A stretch of DNA of 64,000 nt from Cohnella nanjingensis (GCF_014212125.1 NZ_JACJVP010000027.1:36199-100198), one strand, 5' to 3'; positions 1 through 11,445 are shown, numbered from the stretch's first letter. The notes: generated by a model from the letters alone, not told the origin. Made by a program: numbers and translations.

Positions 1-69
1 GGTGCAGCCGGCGATCAGCATGGAAGCCATCACAGGTATCGCCATAAACTTTGCCCATCTCTTGCTCAT
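1..69 (-). CDS. Extracellular sugar-binding lipoprotein, N-terminal fragment
   Basis: Only the first 23 codons are in the window; the gene continues past the left edge. The peptide starts MSKRWAKF, has a hydrophobic stretch and reaches the lipobox LIAGC, so it is a type II signal peptide and the mature protein should be lipid-anchored at Cys22. An AAGGG ribosome binding site lies about 10 bases upstream. It follows an LplB-type permease on the same strand, so the natural reading is the binding protein of that ABC importer. A 20-bp operator-like dyad sits about 85 bases upstream. The substrate cannot be read from this fragment; the alpha-mannosidases upstream suggest a mannoside. Confidence 0.75.
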   Translation of the reverse strand, partial: MSKRWAKFMAIPVMASMLIAGCT

Positions 70-153
70 GCTTTATTCCCCTTTTTCGAAGATAGTGTAT
101 GAAATACGTCGAATGACGTTTTCCACCGGAAATGGCGTTTGCGATCTTCATCA

Positions 154-173
154 TTCTGGTATCGTTACCACAA
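154..173 (-). promoter_or_regulatory. LacI-type operator, copy 1
   Basis: TTCTGGTATCGTTACCACAA is an imperfect palindrome that overlaps the permease stop codon and lies about 85 bases ahead of the binding-protein start. The reverse complement of the site at 9048-9067 matches it at 19 of 20 positions. A CG at or near the centre with flanking GGTA/TACC arms is typical of LacI/GalR-family operators. It suggests that the binding protein is separately controlled by the same regulator as the operon upstream. Confidence 0.6.
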
Positions 174-1109
174 TGAGGTATCGGAAACTTTGCGCGAGAT
201 GCGGTTCGCCAGAACGACGAGCACGAGTCCGATCAAGCCCTGCATCATGCCGACGGCGGTCGCGTAGCCGTACTGCCCGCTCTGCAAACCTACGCGGATG
301 ATGTACGTATCCAGAATGTCGGACAGCTGCATGTTGCCCGGCGTTCGCAGCAGGTACAGCTGGTCGAAGCCGGCGGAGAGAATGTTGCCGAGCGACAGGA
401 TGAAGAGGATGACGATGGTCGGCATGATCGACGGGAGCGTGATGCTCCAGACTTCCCTGAGCTTGCCGGCCCCGTCGATCTTGGCCGCTTCGTACATATC
501 CGGGTTGACGCCCGAGATGGCGGCCATATAGATAATCGAGTCCCAGCCGATCGACTTCCACAGGTGACTGCCGAACATGATCTGGTAAAAGTACTTCGGA
601 TCCATCATGTAGTACGTGCTGCCGTCGCCGCCCATGCCCGAGATCAGTTGGTTGAGCAGTCCGGTATCCGGCGCGAGCACGCGCTGGATCAAGCCGACTA
701 CGACGACCCAGGACAGGAAGTGCGGCAAGTACATGACGCTCTGCGAGACGTTCTTGAACCACTTGGCGCGGACCTCGTTGAACATGAGCGCCAGGATGAT
801 CGGGAAAGGCAAGTACAGGAACAGCTTCATGGCGCTGATGATCAGGGTGTTCTTGATCAGTTGGCCGCTCTGATACGAGCTGAAGAATGTCTTGAAGTAA
901 TCGAATCCTACCCACGGACTTCCTAGAATGCCTTTGTTGAACTTGTACTCCTTGAAGGCGAGCAGCAATCCGCCCATCGGAATGTACGAGAAGACGATGA
1001 AGAAAGCGATGCAGGGCAACAACATGTAGTACAAGTACCGATGCTGCACGACGCTTTTCCATAAAGCGCTTCCACGACCGTCTGACCGGGTTGTCTTCTT
1101 TTGCTGCAT
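165..1109 (-). CDS. Carbohydrate ABC transporter permease, LplB type
   Basis: A protein of 314 residues with about six membrane helices and the cytoplasmic coupling loop EAAKIDGAGKLREVW (EAAxxxGA type) that docks on the shared ATPase. It has the LplB-family features MGGLLLAFKEYKF near the N-terminus and SYLPHFLSWVVV in the middle. It should form half of the membrane channel of a multiple-sugar importer, working with the binding protein whose start lies at 1-69; no second permease is in the window, so it may lie further left. The ATP-binding subunit is usually an unlinked MsmX-type protein in this group. A cre-like site lies about 120 bases upstream. The start has a moderate AGCAGGTG ribosome binding site. 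Confidence 0.9.
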   Translation of the reverse strand: MQQKKTTRSDGRGSALWKSVVQHRYLYYMLLPCIAFFIVFSYIPMGGLLLAFKEYKFNKGILGSPWVGFDYFKTFFSSYQSGQLIKNTLIISAMKLFLYLPFPIILALMFNEVRAKWFKNVSQSVMYLPHFLSWVVVVGLIQRVLAPDTGLLNQLISGMGGDGSTYYMMDPKYFYQIMFGSHLWKSIGWDSIIYMAAISGVNPDMYEAAKIDGAGKLREVWSITLPSIMPTIVILFILSLGNILSAGFDQLYLLRTPGNMQLSDILDTYIIRVGLQSGQYGYATAVGMMQGLIGLVLVVLANRISRKVSDTSLW

Positions 1110-1225
1110 GAGTCTGGATCACCTGCTTTGTCGGATTCGGCCCTGGCGTCGGTTCTCTTCGCCGCCGTTTCTGGTAGCGATTCCAGATGCAGCGAAAAAA
1201 AGAGAGGATGTTGCCGGGACCTTTA

Positions 1226-1240
1226 TTGTAAACGCTTAAC
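1226..1240 (-). promoter_or_regulatory. cre-like catabolite operator upstream of the permease
   Basis: TTGTAAACGCTTAAC fits the CcpA consensus WTGNAANCGNWNNCW at all but about one position. It lies in the 177-base gap between the GDPD-like gene and the permease, where a promoter for the permease/binding-protein transcript would be expected. Confidence 0.45.
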
Positions 1241-1286
1241 TGTCTCGAGTGTAACACTTCCGGCTCGTGTTGACTACAGTCTTTTT

Positions 1287-1997
1287 TTATTTTTTTTGGA
1301 GCCGGATCAGACGCTCCGGCCGTCTTGTCGTAATGGCATCAACTCCCATCCCGCCGTATTTCTTCATCGCCGTCTCGTCGTTCACGGTATAGACCCAGAC
1401 CAGAAGGCCACGGGCATGGGCGGCTTCGACCATCTCCCTGCGGCAGGTCCGGGCGTTCATATTCAAGCCCGCGTAGCCGCCTGCCGCCGCCGCGTCGCAC
1501 GCCGAATCGGCGAACGACGCATAACGCAGCATTTGAACCGGCGAGAGGAAGTCCGGCGTATTCAGCATCGCCCGGACGTCCGGATAATGCGCCGCGATGC
1601 CGTCCGTGCAGCCGGTGACGTAGACGCGCCCGGCCGCGTTCAAGCGGCGGACGAGATCCATTGCGGGCGCGACGGCGTCCGCAGACTTGACGTCCAGGTT
1701 CAGGCGCGTGCCTTCGCGCTCCGACAGCCGGATCGCCTGCTCGAGCGAAGCGAGCTCGTACTCGCGGTAGATCGGGTCCAGCCGACAACGGACCTCGGGC
1801 CGGTTCAACGCTTCGTACGCCTGCGTGCGAAGAAGCGGCGAATCGTCATGCAGCAGGACCGGCGTGCCGTCGCCGGCGACGCGGACGTCGACCTCGACGA
1901 TGTCGGCGCCGATGCGCATCCCTTCGAGGAACGATTCGACCGTGTTGTCCGGATGGACGCCGCAGCCCGTATGGGCCGCAACGAGCGTGTGACGCAT
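1287..1997 (-). CDS. Glycerophosphodiester phosphodiesterase-family protein
   Basis: A TIM-barrel GDPD-like protein of 236 residues. It has the family signature HPDNTVESFLEGMRIGADIVEVDV followed by GDGTPVLLHDDSP, supplying the metal-binding ExD and catalytic His. The usual first motif HRG reads HTG here (AAHTGCGVHPDNT), so the active-site arginine is replaced by threonine; the substrate may differ from ordinary glycerophosphodiesters. The start is set by close coupling: the GH125 stop is two bases upstream, and a longer reading in this frame would run backwards through GH125. It is the last gene of the alpha-mannosidase operon. Possible roles are cleavage of glycerophosphoryl-substituted glycans or a divergent sugar reaction; both are inference. 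Confidence 0.8.
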   Translation of the reverse strand: MRHTLVAAHTGCGVHPDNTVESFLEGMRIGADIVEVDVRVAGDGTPVLLHDDSPLLRTQAYEALNRPEVRCRLDPIYREYELASLEQAIRLSEREGTRLNLDVKSADAVAPAMDLVRRLNAAGRVYVTGCTDGIAAHYPDVRAMLNTPDFLSPVQMLRYASFADSACDAAAAGGYAGLNMNARTCRREMVEAAHARGLLVWVYTVNDETAMKKYGGMGVDAITTRRPERLIRLQKK

Positions 1998-1999
1998 GG

Positions 2000-3310
2000 C
2001 TAGCCGCTCCTCTCTTCGTCCAGCTCGCCTTGCTTCAGGAGATCGTAGACGAACTCGGCGAACAGGCTGTTGGACCAGGCGAACCATGGCCTCGTGAACT
2101 GGGCCGGATCGTCCGCATGGAACCCTTCGTGCATGCAGCCCGCGTCCGCGTCGGTGGACGTCAGCAGCTCGAGCAGCCGGAGCCGCTCGGCCGGATCGTC
2201 CGAGGTGAGCCCCTGCATGGAGAGGGCGATGTGCCAGATGTACCGGTCCGGCGTATGCGGGCTGCCGATGCCGCTCGCGGCCTTGCCTTCGTAATAGTAC
2301 GGATTGTCGGCGCTCAGGATGAAGCGCCGCGTATTGCGGTAAACGGGATCGTCGGCCGGTCTGTATCCGATGTACGGGATCGACAGCAGACTCGGCACGT
2401 TGGCGTCGTCCATCAGATGATGGTTGCCGTAGCCGTCCGTCTCGTAGGCGTAGATCTTGCCGTATTCGGGATGCACGTACGTGCCGTACGTCTCGATGCC
2501 GTATTCGATCTCTTCCTTGAGCGTCTCCGCGGCTTTCCGCAGCTCCTCGTCCGCGTAGACTTCGGCCGCGATCTCCGCGACGTAGCCGAGCGCGACGGCC
2601 GCGAACATGTTGGCGGGCACGAGATAGCCGTGGGTGCAGGCGTCGTCGCTCGGCCGGAAGCCCGACCAGGTCATGCCGGTGTAGTTCACCGGCATCCCTC
2701 TCCCTTCGTTGCGCAGCGTATCGGTCGGCGGACCGTCCAGCCGCTGGAACCGGTACGGCGAGCGCTCGCCGTGACGCTGCTCGGTCCGCCACAGGCGAAT
2801 GATCTGCCGGACGGCGGACCGGTACGTCTCGTCGAACGGCGAAGCGCGACCGGTCGCCCGCCAGTACAAATAGCTAAGCTGAATCGGATAGCACAGCGAA
2901 TCGATCTCGTACTTGCGCTCCCACACCCACGGGCTCAGCTCGGTCAGATCCCAATCGTACCGCTGATCGTTCGCGCGCTCGTTGAAGGCGTTCGCGTACG
3001 GGTCGATCCCGATGTAGAAGAACTGGCGGCGAAGCAGCCCCTCGATGATCTCCCGCAGCGCCTCGTCCTCCGCCGCGAGCGGCAGATAGTGGCGGACTTG
3101 GGCGCTGGAGTCGCGCAGCCACATCGCGGGGATGTCGCCGGTGAAGACGAACGAAGTGCCGTCCGGCAGCCGTCGCGTCGTCGAAGCGAGCGTGCTCGCG
3201 AAGCAGCGCTTGAACAGGTCCAGGAGCTTCGGCCTCCCCGCCAGTCTCGCGTCCGCTTCCGCGTAAAGCCGTTCGAGCGCCGGCGTATGGATCGCCTCTC
3301 CCGTCATCAT
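2000..3310 (-). CDS. GH125 metal-independent exo-alpha-1,6-mannosidase
   Basis: A protein of 436 residues with clear GH125 motifs: FTGDIPAMWLRDSSAQ near residue 58, FNERANDQRYDWDLTE, and HHLMDDANVPSLL near residue 305. The family acts by inversion without a metal and removes alpha-1,6-linked mannose from N-glycan or yeast-mannan fragments. There is no signal peptide, so it acts on imported oligosaccharides in the cytoplasm. The ATG at 3310 has GAGGAG about 9 bases upstream and is preferred over an in-frame start at 3343 that would overlap the end of GH38. It lies between GH38 (30 bases) and GDPD (2 bases) and is clearly cotranscribed with them. Confidence 0.92.
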   Translation of the reverse strand: MMTGEAIHTPALERLYAEADARLAGRPKLLDLFKRCFASTLASTTRRLPDGTSFVFTGDIPAMWLRDSSAQVRHYLPLAAEDEALREIIEGLLRRQFFYIGIDPYANAFNERANDQRYDWDLTELSPWVWERKYEIDSLCYPIQLSYLYWRATGRASPFDETYRSAVRQIIRLWRTEQRHGERSPYRFQRLDGPPTDTLRNEGRGMPVNYTGMTWSGFRPSDDACTHGYLVPANMFAAVALGYVAEIAAEVYADEELRKAAETLKEEIEYGIETYGTYVHPEYGKIYAYETDGYGNHHLMDDANVPSLLSIPYIGYRPADDPVYRNTRRFILSADNPYYYEGKAASGIGSPHTPDRYIWHIALSMQGLTSDDPAERLRLLELLTSTDADAGCMHEGFHADDPAQFTRPWFAWSNSLFAEFVYDLLKQGELDEERSG

Positions 3311-3339
3311 GTTCGGTTCTCCTCTCTCGCTCTCCGTCC

Positions 3340-6459
<3,120 letters not shown>

Positions 6460-6494
6460 GATATGCAGGTCTCCTTGCCTTGTATTTGATTCGG

Positions 6495-7205
6495 CTATGC
6501 GGCGAGGCTCGCGGTCTCCAGACCGACGACGCCTTCCATGCCGATCAGCTTCGCGATCGCTTCCTCGTATTTCTGCGCCTTCTTCAGCTTGACTTGCAAC
6601 CGGATCGTCAGGTAGCGGTCGCCGGTCGCGGCCGATTCCTCATCGACTTCGACCGAGAGCTTATTGATCAATAGCCCGCATTGGTTCAGGTGCGCCAGCA
6701 TGTAGCCCACGCCGGACGACGACTGCTCCATCTTGATCAGCAGCTCGCGCACCGTCTTCGACCGGGAGAACAGCTTCTCGATCTTGTTCAGGACGAACAA
6801 GCTCATCACCACCAGTATCGTCGAGATGACCGCGCCGTAATAGAAACCGGCGCCGGCGGACAGCCCGATCGCCGCGGAGACCCATAAGGAGGCCGCCGTC
6901 GTCAGGCCGGAGACGGTCGGCCCCGTCCGCATGATCGTGCCCGCGCCCAGGAAGCCGATGCCGCTGATGACCTGCGCGGCGAGCCGCGCCGGATCGAGGC
7001 GGACGTTCGGATCGGTCGCGAAGGCGGCGAAGCCGTACATCGACAACAGGACGATGACCGCCGATCCCAGGCAGACGAGGATGTGCGTCCGGAAGCCGGC
7101 GGAATGCCCGCCGAGTTCCCGCTCGAAGCCGATCAGGCCGCCGAGCGCCAGCGCCAAGAGCAGCCGCAGCGTCATCTCGGTCAGGCCGATGTGCCAGACG
7201 GCCAT
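6495..7205 (-). CDS. MgtC/SapB-family membrane protein
   Basis: A protein of 236 residues. The N-terminal ~140 residues have four to five hydrophobic helices with the MgtC signatures GGLIGFEREL, GFRTHILVCLGSA and ISGIGFLGAGTI, plus GLTTAASLWVSAAIGL. The C-terminal cytoplasmic part looks like the ACT-like domain of the family. MgtC proteins affect adaptation to low magnesium and modulate the F-type ATPase; they do not clearly transport anything themselves. The ribosome binding site is AGGAGGG. It is embedded in the mannosidase operon, 33 bases after the isomerase and 35 before GH38, which is an odd location. It might serve phosphate or Mg balance during sugar catabolism; that is inference. Confidence 0.88.
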   Translation of the reverse strand: MAVWHIGLTEMTLRLLLALALGGLIGFERELGGHSAGFRTHILVCLGSAVIVLLSMYGFAAFATDPNVRLDPARLAAQVISGIGFLGAGTIMRTGPTVSGLTTAASLWVSAAIGLSAGAGFYYGAVISTILVVMSLFVLNKIEKLFSRSKTVRELLIKMEQSSSGVGYMLAHLNQCGLLINKLSVEVDEESAATGDRYLTIRLQVKLKKAQKYEEAIAKLIGMEGVVGLETASLAA

Positions 7206-7238
7206 ATCCGACCCTCCTCTCGCGCGATCGCCGTCCCG

Positions 7239-8009
7239 CTACACGGAACGGGCGATCTCGGTTTCCATCCGCATCAGATTGTCGAAGCTGAGCGCCAGAC
7301 TGTCCAACGGAGGTCCCGGACAGTAATCCTGTTCGACGGCGTACCATTCCACGCCGTTCCGTTCGCCCCAACGGAGAATCGGCACGAAGTCGATGCTGCC
7401 GGTGCCGATCGCCGCGAACGTCCGCGCCTCGTCCGCCGTCATGTCCTTCAAGTGGAGGATGGGCATTCGGTTCGCGTATGCCTGAATGTAGGTCAGCGGA
7501 TCGAGTCCGGCCTTCTTCACCCAGTACGTATCGATCTCCGCGTACACGGGACGGCCCGGGTCCAGCTCCAGCACGTAATCCAGCGCGTAGCCGCCTTCCA
7601 TGCGCGTATGAAATTCGAAGTCATGATTGTGGTAGCCGACCCGAAATCCTTGGCCCGCGACCTTGCCGGCCGCTTCGCGCAGGTCGCTTCGCACGCTGGC
7701 GTAGCCCGCCGGATTCATGAGCGCGTCGGGCAGCGAGTGGCAGATAAAGTCCCGGGTGCCGAACAATCTGGCTTCCTCTAGGACGGCGGGCAGATCGTGC
7801 TTCATCCGCTCCAGGCCGACATGCATGCCGGCGGTCCGCAGGCCGAGCTCGTTCATGACCGCGGCGATCTCCTTCGGATCGTTGCCGTGCAGGCCGTCGA
7901 TCTGGACGGCGGTCCAGCCCATGCGCGCAAGCTCCCGGAGCGTGCCGGGAAAGTCGCGCCTCAGCTCGTTGCGCAGCGTGTACAGCTGCGCGGCCAGCTT
8001 GTGTCTCAT
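7239..8009 (-). CDS. Sugar phosphate isomerase/epimerase, TIM barrel
   Basis: A 256-residue xylose-isomerase-like (AP endonuclease family 2) barrel. Visible metal-site elements are GYHNHDFEF, the acidic AEIDTYW, HLKDM and EQDYC near the C-terminus, in the order expected for the IolE/IolH/UxaE-like superfamily. The start ATG at 8009 overlaps the stop of the aldo/keto reductase as ATGA, so the two are translationally coupled; longer readings in this frame are antisense to nothing and overlap the reductase. With the reductase it probably converts a keto-sugar or sugar alcohol derived from the mannoside. The exact substrate is unknown. Confidence 0.85.
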   Translation of the reverse strand: MRHKLAAQLYTLRNELRRDFPGTLRELARMGWTAVQIDGLHGNDPKEIAAVMNELGLRTAGMHVGLERMKHDLPAVLEEARLFGTRDFICHSLPDALMNPAGYASVRSDLREAAGKVAGQGFRVGYHNHDFEFHTRMEGGYALDYVLELDPGRPVYAEIDTYWVKKAGLDPLTYIQAYANRMPILHLKDMTADEARTFAAIGTGSIDFVPILRWGERNGVEWYAVEQDYCPGPPLDSLALSFDNLMRMETEIARSV

Positions 8010-8935
8010 TCGGGCAGCTCCTCTCTCTCCAGGTTCAGCCACGCGAGCTCGGGTCCGGTGAGCGCGAGCCGCTCGGCTTCCAAGGAATCCTTCAGCTCCG
8101 CCTCGCTGCGCGGTCCGATGATCGCGGCGGTCGGGTAAGGACGCTGGAGCACGTACGCGAGCGCGATCTGCGTCGCGGAGACGCCTTTGTCCGCGGCGAG
8201 TCGACGCGCCCGCTCGTAGCGGCGCCAGTTGTCGTTGCTGTAGTACACCCGCGCCATCTCCGCGTTCGAGCGGTCTTCGGGGGAGAACAAGCCGGAGAAG
8301 AAGCCGCCCGCCTGCGCCGACCAGGCCAGGAGCGGAATCTGCGTCCGTTCGTGCCATTCGCGGGTCGCCTCGTCCGCCGCGACGCACCCGGGCCATCTCG
8401 GCTCGTTGGCCGTCGCCAGCGCCAGGTTCGTGCTGCTGAACGAGAAGCCGGACAAGCCGTGCGCCTCGGCGTAATCGTTCGCTTCCTGAATGCGCTCGCG
8501 CGTCCAGTTGGAGGCGCCGAACGCGCGGATGCGGCCGTCCGCCAAATGGCGGTTCAGCTCCTCGACGATAGGGCCGACCGGCGCTTCCGGATCGTCGCGA
8601 TGAAGCGCATACAGATCGATGTAAGTCGTGCCCAGCCGTTCCAGGCTCTCGTTCAAGTCTTTGCGGATCGCCTCCGGGTTGACCCTCGCCCCCGGACTCC
8701 CGTCGTCGTGATGGGCCCCCTTGGTCAGGATGACCAGCCGCTCGCGATTCCCTCTCTCCCGCATCCAGGCGCCGAGGATCTTCTCGGCCTGGGTATACTG
8801 ATGCGCGGTATCGATCGTCGTACCCCCGGCGTCCGCGAACGCGTCGAGCATTTCCGTTCCGTTCAGCTTCCGCAAGTCGCCCGTCCCCATAATGAGGCGC
8901 GACAGCCGAATACCGTTCACCGTCATGAATGCCAT
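8006..8935 (-). CDS. Aldo/keto reductase
   Basis: A protein of 309 residues with the NADP-dependent aldo/keto reductase barrel. The catalytic tetrad can be placed: Asp in TIDTAHQYT, Tyr four residues later, Lys in ILTKGAHH and His in YALHRDD. The cofactor-binding C-terminal region AAIIGPRSEAEL is also present. An AGGAGG site lies about 11 bases before the start. It is the first gene of the mannosidase operon, and the operator at 9048-9067 is about 113 bases upstream. It is likely to oxidise or reduce a sugar intermediate together with the coupled isomerase. Confidence 0.88.
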   Translation of the reverse strand: MAFMTVNGIRLSRLIMGTGDLRKLNGTEMLDAFADAGGTTIDTAHQYTQAEKILGAWMRERGNRERLVILTKGAHHDDGSPGARVNPEAIRKDLNESLERLGTTYIDLYALHRDDPEAPVGPIVEELNRHLADGRIRAFGASNWTRERIQEANDYAEAHGLSGFSFSSTNLALATANEPRWPGCVAADEATREWHERTQIPLLAWSAQAGGFFSGLFSPEDRSNAEMARVYYSNDNWRRYERARRLAADKGVSATQIALAYVLQRPYPTAAIIGPRSEAELKDSLEAERLALTGPELAWLNLEREELPE

Positions 8936-9047
8936 CGTTTCACTCCTCCTGCAAGCCGCGTCCTTCCGCAGCGCTCCGTCGGGCTATTCCGCCCTGGAAC
9001 GCCCGGATCGCCGCTCTAGCCGCCTTCTGTCTTCTATCCTTTTATGA

Positions 9048-9067
9048 TTCTGGTAACGATACCAGAA
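9048..9067 (-). promoter_or_regulatory. LacI-type operator, copy 2
   Basis: TTCTGGTAACGATACCAGAA has perfect 8-base arms around ACGA. In reverse complement it matches the site at 154-173 at 19 of 20 positions. It is placed to control the aldo/keto reductase-to-GDPD operon. The regulator is not established; the LacI-family gene at 9548-10549 is the nearest candidate, and one outside the window is equally possible. Confidence 0.65.
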
Positions 9068-9346
9068 AAACGTCTTGAGAAGACGAGGACCGATATCCAA
9101 TTGTCTGGCGGCCCTCGTCCGAGAGAATGCTGATCGTTATAGTTTGGCGGTTCAAAGCTCCCCTGCCGTCTGAAGCGAATCCGATTGGATCTCGCCGCCG
9201 CGGGTGGGGTAAGCGCTTAATTTCATATTAAAAGATCCCGCCGGAATGCACAACCCTTTTTTCTCGCAAAGCGCAAGAAAAAACATTGAACGGGCTGCGA
9301 AGCCATCCCGTTCGGCCAGGACAGATCTGCGGCGGAACCGCCGAAC

Positions 9347-9394
9347 GGATCTTCGGAGGCGGCGCGGGACGGATCTTCGGAGGCGGCGCGGGAC
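9347..9394. repeat. Two perfect 24-bp direct repeats, plus a divergent copy
   Basis: Two identical units that begin GGATCTTCGGAGG lie at 9347-9370 and 9371-9394. A more divergent related segment (AGATCTGCGGCGG...) precedes them at about 9323-9346. The unit length is a multiple of three but nothing supports translation. Confidence 0.7.
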
Positions 9395-9547
9395 GGAGGT
9401 CGCCGCGGGATTCCTCGAATTCCCCGAGCGTCGGCGATACGTTCGGTCGCGCGGCGCCGTCGCACGAATCCCCCTCCGCGAGACCTGCTCACAGCGAGCC
9501 CCTCCGGCCGCCGCATACCCGCGGCGGAGGCTGCCGCCGAGCTCGCG

Positions 9548-10549
9548 TCAAGCCGGCCCCGTCGACTGCCGCACCACGAGCTCGGGCCGCACGACGAGGC
9601 GGCTCTTCGCGGCTTCCCGCTCCTCGAGATCCTGCATGAGCAGGTTCACGGCCTGCTTGCCCATATGCTCGATCGGCTGCGCGATCGTCGTCAGCTGCGG
9701 ATCGGTCACGGTCGCCAGAATCGTATTGTCGAAGCCGACGATCGAGACGTCCTCGGGCACGCGAAGTCCCAGCTCCTTCGCCGCCTGGATGGCGCCGATC
9801 GCGAGCAGATCGTTGCAGCAGAACAGCGCGGTCGGCCGGTCGGCAGCGCCGAGCAAGCCCAACGCCGCCGCTTTGCCGTGCGCGATCTGGAAGTCGCAGA
9901 TAACCGCGTCCGATTCGCGGAAGGCGATGCCCCGCTCGTCTAGCGCCCGGCGGAAGCCGCGTACCCGGTTGCGGCTGCTCGCGACCTTCAAGTCTTCGGC
10001 GAGCACGCCGAACCGCGTATGGCCGAGGTCGAGCAGATGCTCCGCGGCCATCCGGCCGCCCAGATCGTCGTCGACGACGACGGTGTGCACGGGGAGGTCC
10101 GGCATCTCCCGGGAGATGAGCGCGACCGGGATCTTGCGGTTCAACAAGCGCTGAACGAGCTCCGAGTTGTCCACGCCGGTCCCGATGACGATCCCGTCGA
10201 CGCTTTTCTTCAGCAGCAGGCCGATATACTTCTCCACCCGCTCGTCCCGGTTGTCCGTGCTGCAGATGACGACGCTATAGCCCGTCCGATGCCCCTGATC
10301 CTCGATGGCGCGGGCGATCTCCGCGAAGTACGGGTTCGAGATATCCGGCACCAGCAGCCCCAGCGTGAACGTCTGCTTGCCCGCCAGCGCCGTCGCGATC
10401 ATGCTCGGCTGATAGTTAAGTCGCTCCATCACCTGCAGCACTTCCCGGCGCTTCTCCGCGCTGATCCGGCCCTTGCCGTTGATCACCTTGGAGACGGTCG
10501 CGATGGACACGTTCGCCTCCTTGGCGATGTCGTAGATCGTTGCCTTCAT
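9548..10549 (-). CDS. LacI-family transcriptional regulator
   Basis: A protein of 333 residues. The N-terminus TIYDIAKEANVSIATVSKVI is a standard LacI helix-turn-helix with the hinge helix YQPSMIATAL, and the rest is a periplasmic-binding-protein-like effector domain (GLLVPDISNPYF, VSIVGFDNT). The ATG at 10549 is chosen because AGAGGG lies 9 bases upstream; an ATG three codons earlier directly abuts that site. It is 71 bases after iolB on the same strand but has its own TATAAT. By position it may repress the inositol operon, which has two inverted AAAGCGCTTAA boxes before iolD; control of the mannosidase operon next door is an alternative. Confidence 0.92.
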   Translation of the reverse strand: MKATIYDIAKEANVSIATVSKVINGKGRISAEKRREVLQVMERLNYQPSMIATALAGKQTFTLGLLVPDISNPYFAEIARAIEDQGHRTGYSVVICSTDNRDERVEKYIGLLLKKSVDGIVIGTGVDNSELVQRLLNRKIPVALISREMPDLPVHTVVVDDDLGGRMAAEHLLDLGHTRFGVLAEDLKVASSRNRVRGFRRALDERGIAFRESDAVICDFQIAHGKAAALGLLGAADRPTALFCCNDLLAIGAIQAAKELGLRVPEDVSIVGFDNTILATVTDPQLTTIAQPIEHMGKQAVNLLMQDLEEREAAKSRLVVRPELVVRQSTGPA

Positions 10550-10587
10550 GACAGTCATCCCTCTTTTTCCGTCAACCTATTGATCTC

Positions 10588-10593
10588 ATTATA
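10588..10593 (-). promoter_or_regulatory. -10 element of the LacI gene
   Basis: On the minus strand the gap between iolB and the LacI gene contains a perfect TATAAT about 40 bases ahead of the start. The -35 region 17 bases upstream is weak (TGGCGC). This suggests the regulator can be made without transcription of the iol operon. Confidence 0.5.
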
Positions 10594-10620
10594 GGGAAAA
10601 GAGGGGTTGGGCGCCACGCT

Positions 10621-11445
10621 TCATTCCGCGGTCTTCGCCGGCTTCGGCATCAGCCAGGCGTGGCTCGGGTCGTTGTAGAACCGCCAGGTCCGGGTCGGGC
10701 CGGCCATGACGTTCAAGTAGTAGACGTCGTACCCGGGCGGCGCCGATACGGGATGATAGCCCTTCGGCACGAGCACGGCCTCCCCGTCCCCCACGCTCAG
10801 CGTCTCGTCCAGCGCGCGGTCGTCCGTATAAACGCGCTGGACGGCGAAGCCCTGCTCCGGCTGCACGCGGTAGTAGTACGTCTCCTCCAGCAGCGACTCG
10901 TCCGGCAAAGCGTCGCGGTCGTGCTTGTGGGGCGGATAGCTGGACCAGTGGCCGTTCGGGGTGAACACTTCGACGACCAGCAGGCCGTGCGCCGGCTCCG
11001 ACTCGGGCAGGATGTTGTGCACCAGCCGCGCCATGTTCCCCTCTCCCCGATGCTCAACGCCGACGTCGTCCGGCCGGATCAAGCGGGCCGGCCGTTCGCC
11101 GCCGCCCGGCGCCCAGCATACGGCGAGCTGGAGATCCGACGCGGCCGTCACATCGAAGCCGTCGCCGGACGGGACGTATACCGAGTAGGGCGGCGTGCGT
11201 TCGAAGACGCTCATCCGTCCCCCGATCCCGGACCAGGAGATGCGATCGGTCGCGACGCGGGCGAGTCCGCCGAGGAGCACGAGGCACGCTTCCCGTTCGT
11301 CCGTTCGACGCGTCAGTCTCTGTCCTTGCTTCAGTTCGTAGACTTCGAATCCGACATACGACCAACCGGCCGATTCCGGCGTAATCCGTAGAACGTTGCC
11401 TTCGGCATCCGGCGCCGCCTGCGGCTTCACGATGAGTTCGCTCAT
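10621..11445 (-). CDS. iolB: 5-deoxy-glucuronate isomerase
   Basis: A protein of 274 residues with the bicupin KduI/IolB fold. It has the metal-binding HNILPESEPAHGLLVVEVFTP and WSSYPPHKHDRD segments and the later KGYHPVSAPPGYDVYYLNVMAG, all typical of IolB. It converts 5-deoxy-glucuronate to 2-deoxy-5-keto-gluconate in myo-inositol catabolism. The start ATG at 11445 overlaps the iolG stop as ATGA; longer readings upstream are antisense-free shadows of iolG. It is the last enzyme gene of the iol operon. Confidence 0.95.
   Translation of the reverse strand: MSELIVKPQAAPDAEGNVLRITPESAGWSYVGFEVYELKQGQRLTRRTDEREACLVLLGGLARVATDRISWSGIGGRMSVFERTPPYSVYVPSGDGFDVTAASDLQLAVCWAPGGGERPARLIRPDDVGVEHRGEGNMARLVHNILPESEPAHGLLVVEVFTPNGHWSSYPPHKHDRDALPDESLLEETYYYRVQPEQGFAVQRVYTDDRALDETLSVGDGEAVLVPKGYHPVSAPPGYDVYYLNVMAGPTRTWRFYNDPSHAWLMPKPAKTAE

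Larger units (their letters stand above)
8936..9547. other. Gene-free interval with a cre-like box and a short tandem repeat
   Basis: This 612-base interval separates the mannosidase operon from the LacI gene. It holds the operator at 9048-9067, a palindromic arm pair CGTCTT/AAGACG at 9071-9085, a cre-like GTAAGCGCTTAATTTC at 9209-9224, and a 24-bp repeat described separately. Open frames exist on both strands but consist of low-complexity Arg/Ala-rich peptides without a ribosome binding site, so I do not call a gene. Confidence 0.5.

Noticed and set aside
1283..1330. Possible terminator at the T-rich stretch after the GDPD-like gene
   Set aside because: The T-run is on the plus strand relative to the nearby dyad, so it has the wrong polarity for a minus-strand transcript.
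1998..2792. Long N-terminal extension of the GDPD-like protein
   Set aside because: The frame is open but antisense-type shadow overlapping the GH125 gene on the same strand; coupling at 1997 gives the real start.
9223..9640. Overlapping Arg/Ala-rich frames on both strands
   Set aside because: Low-complexity products of GC-rich repeats with no ribosome binding site; treated as non-coding.
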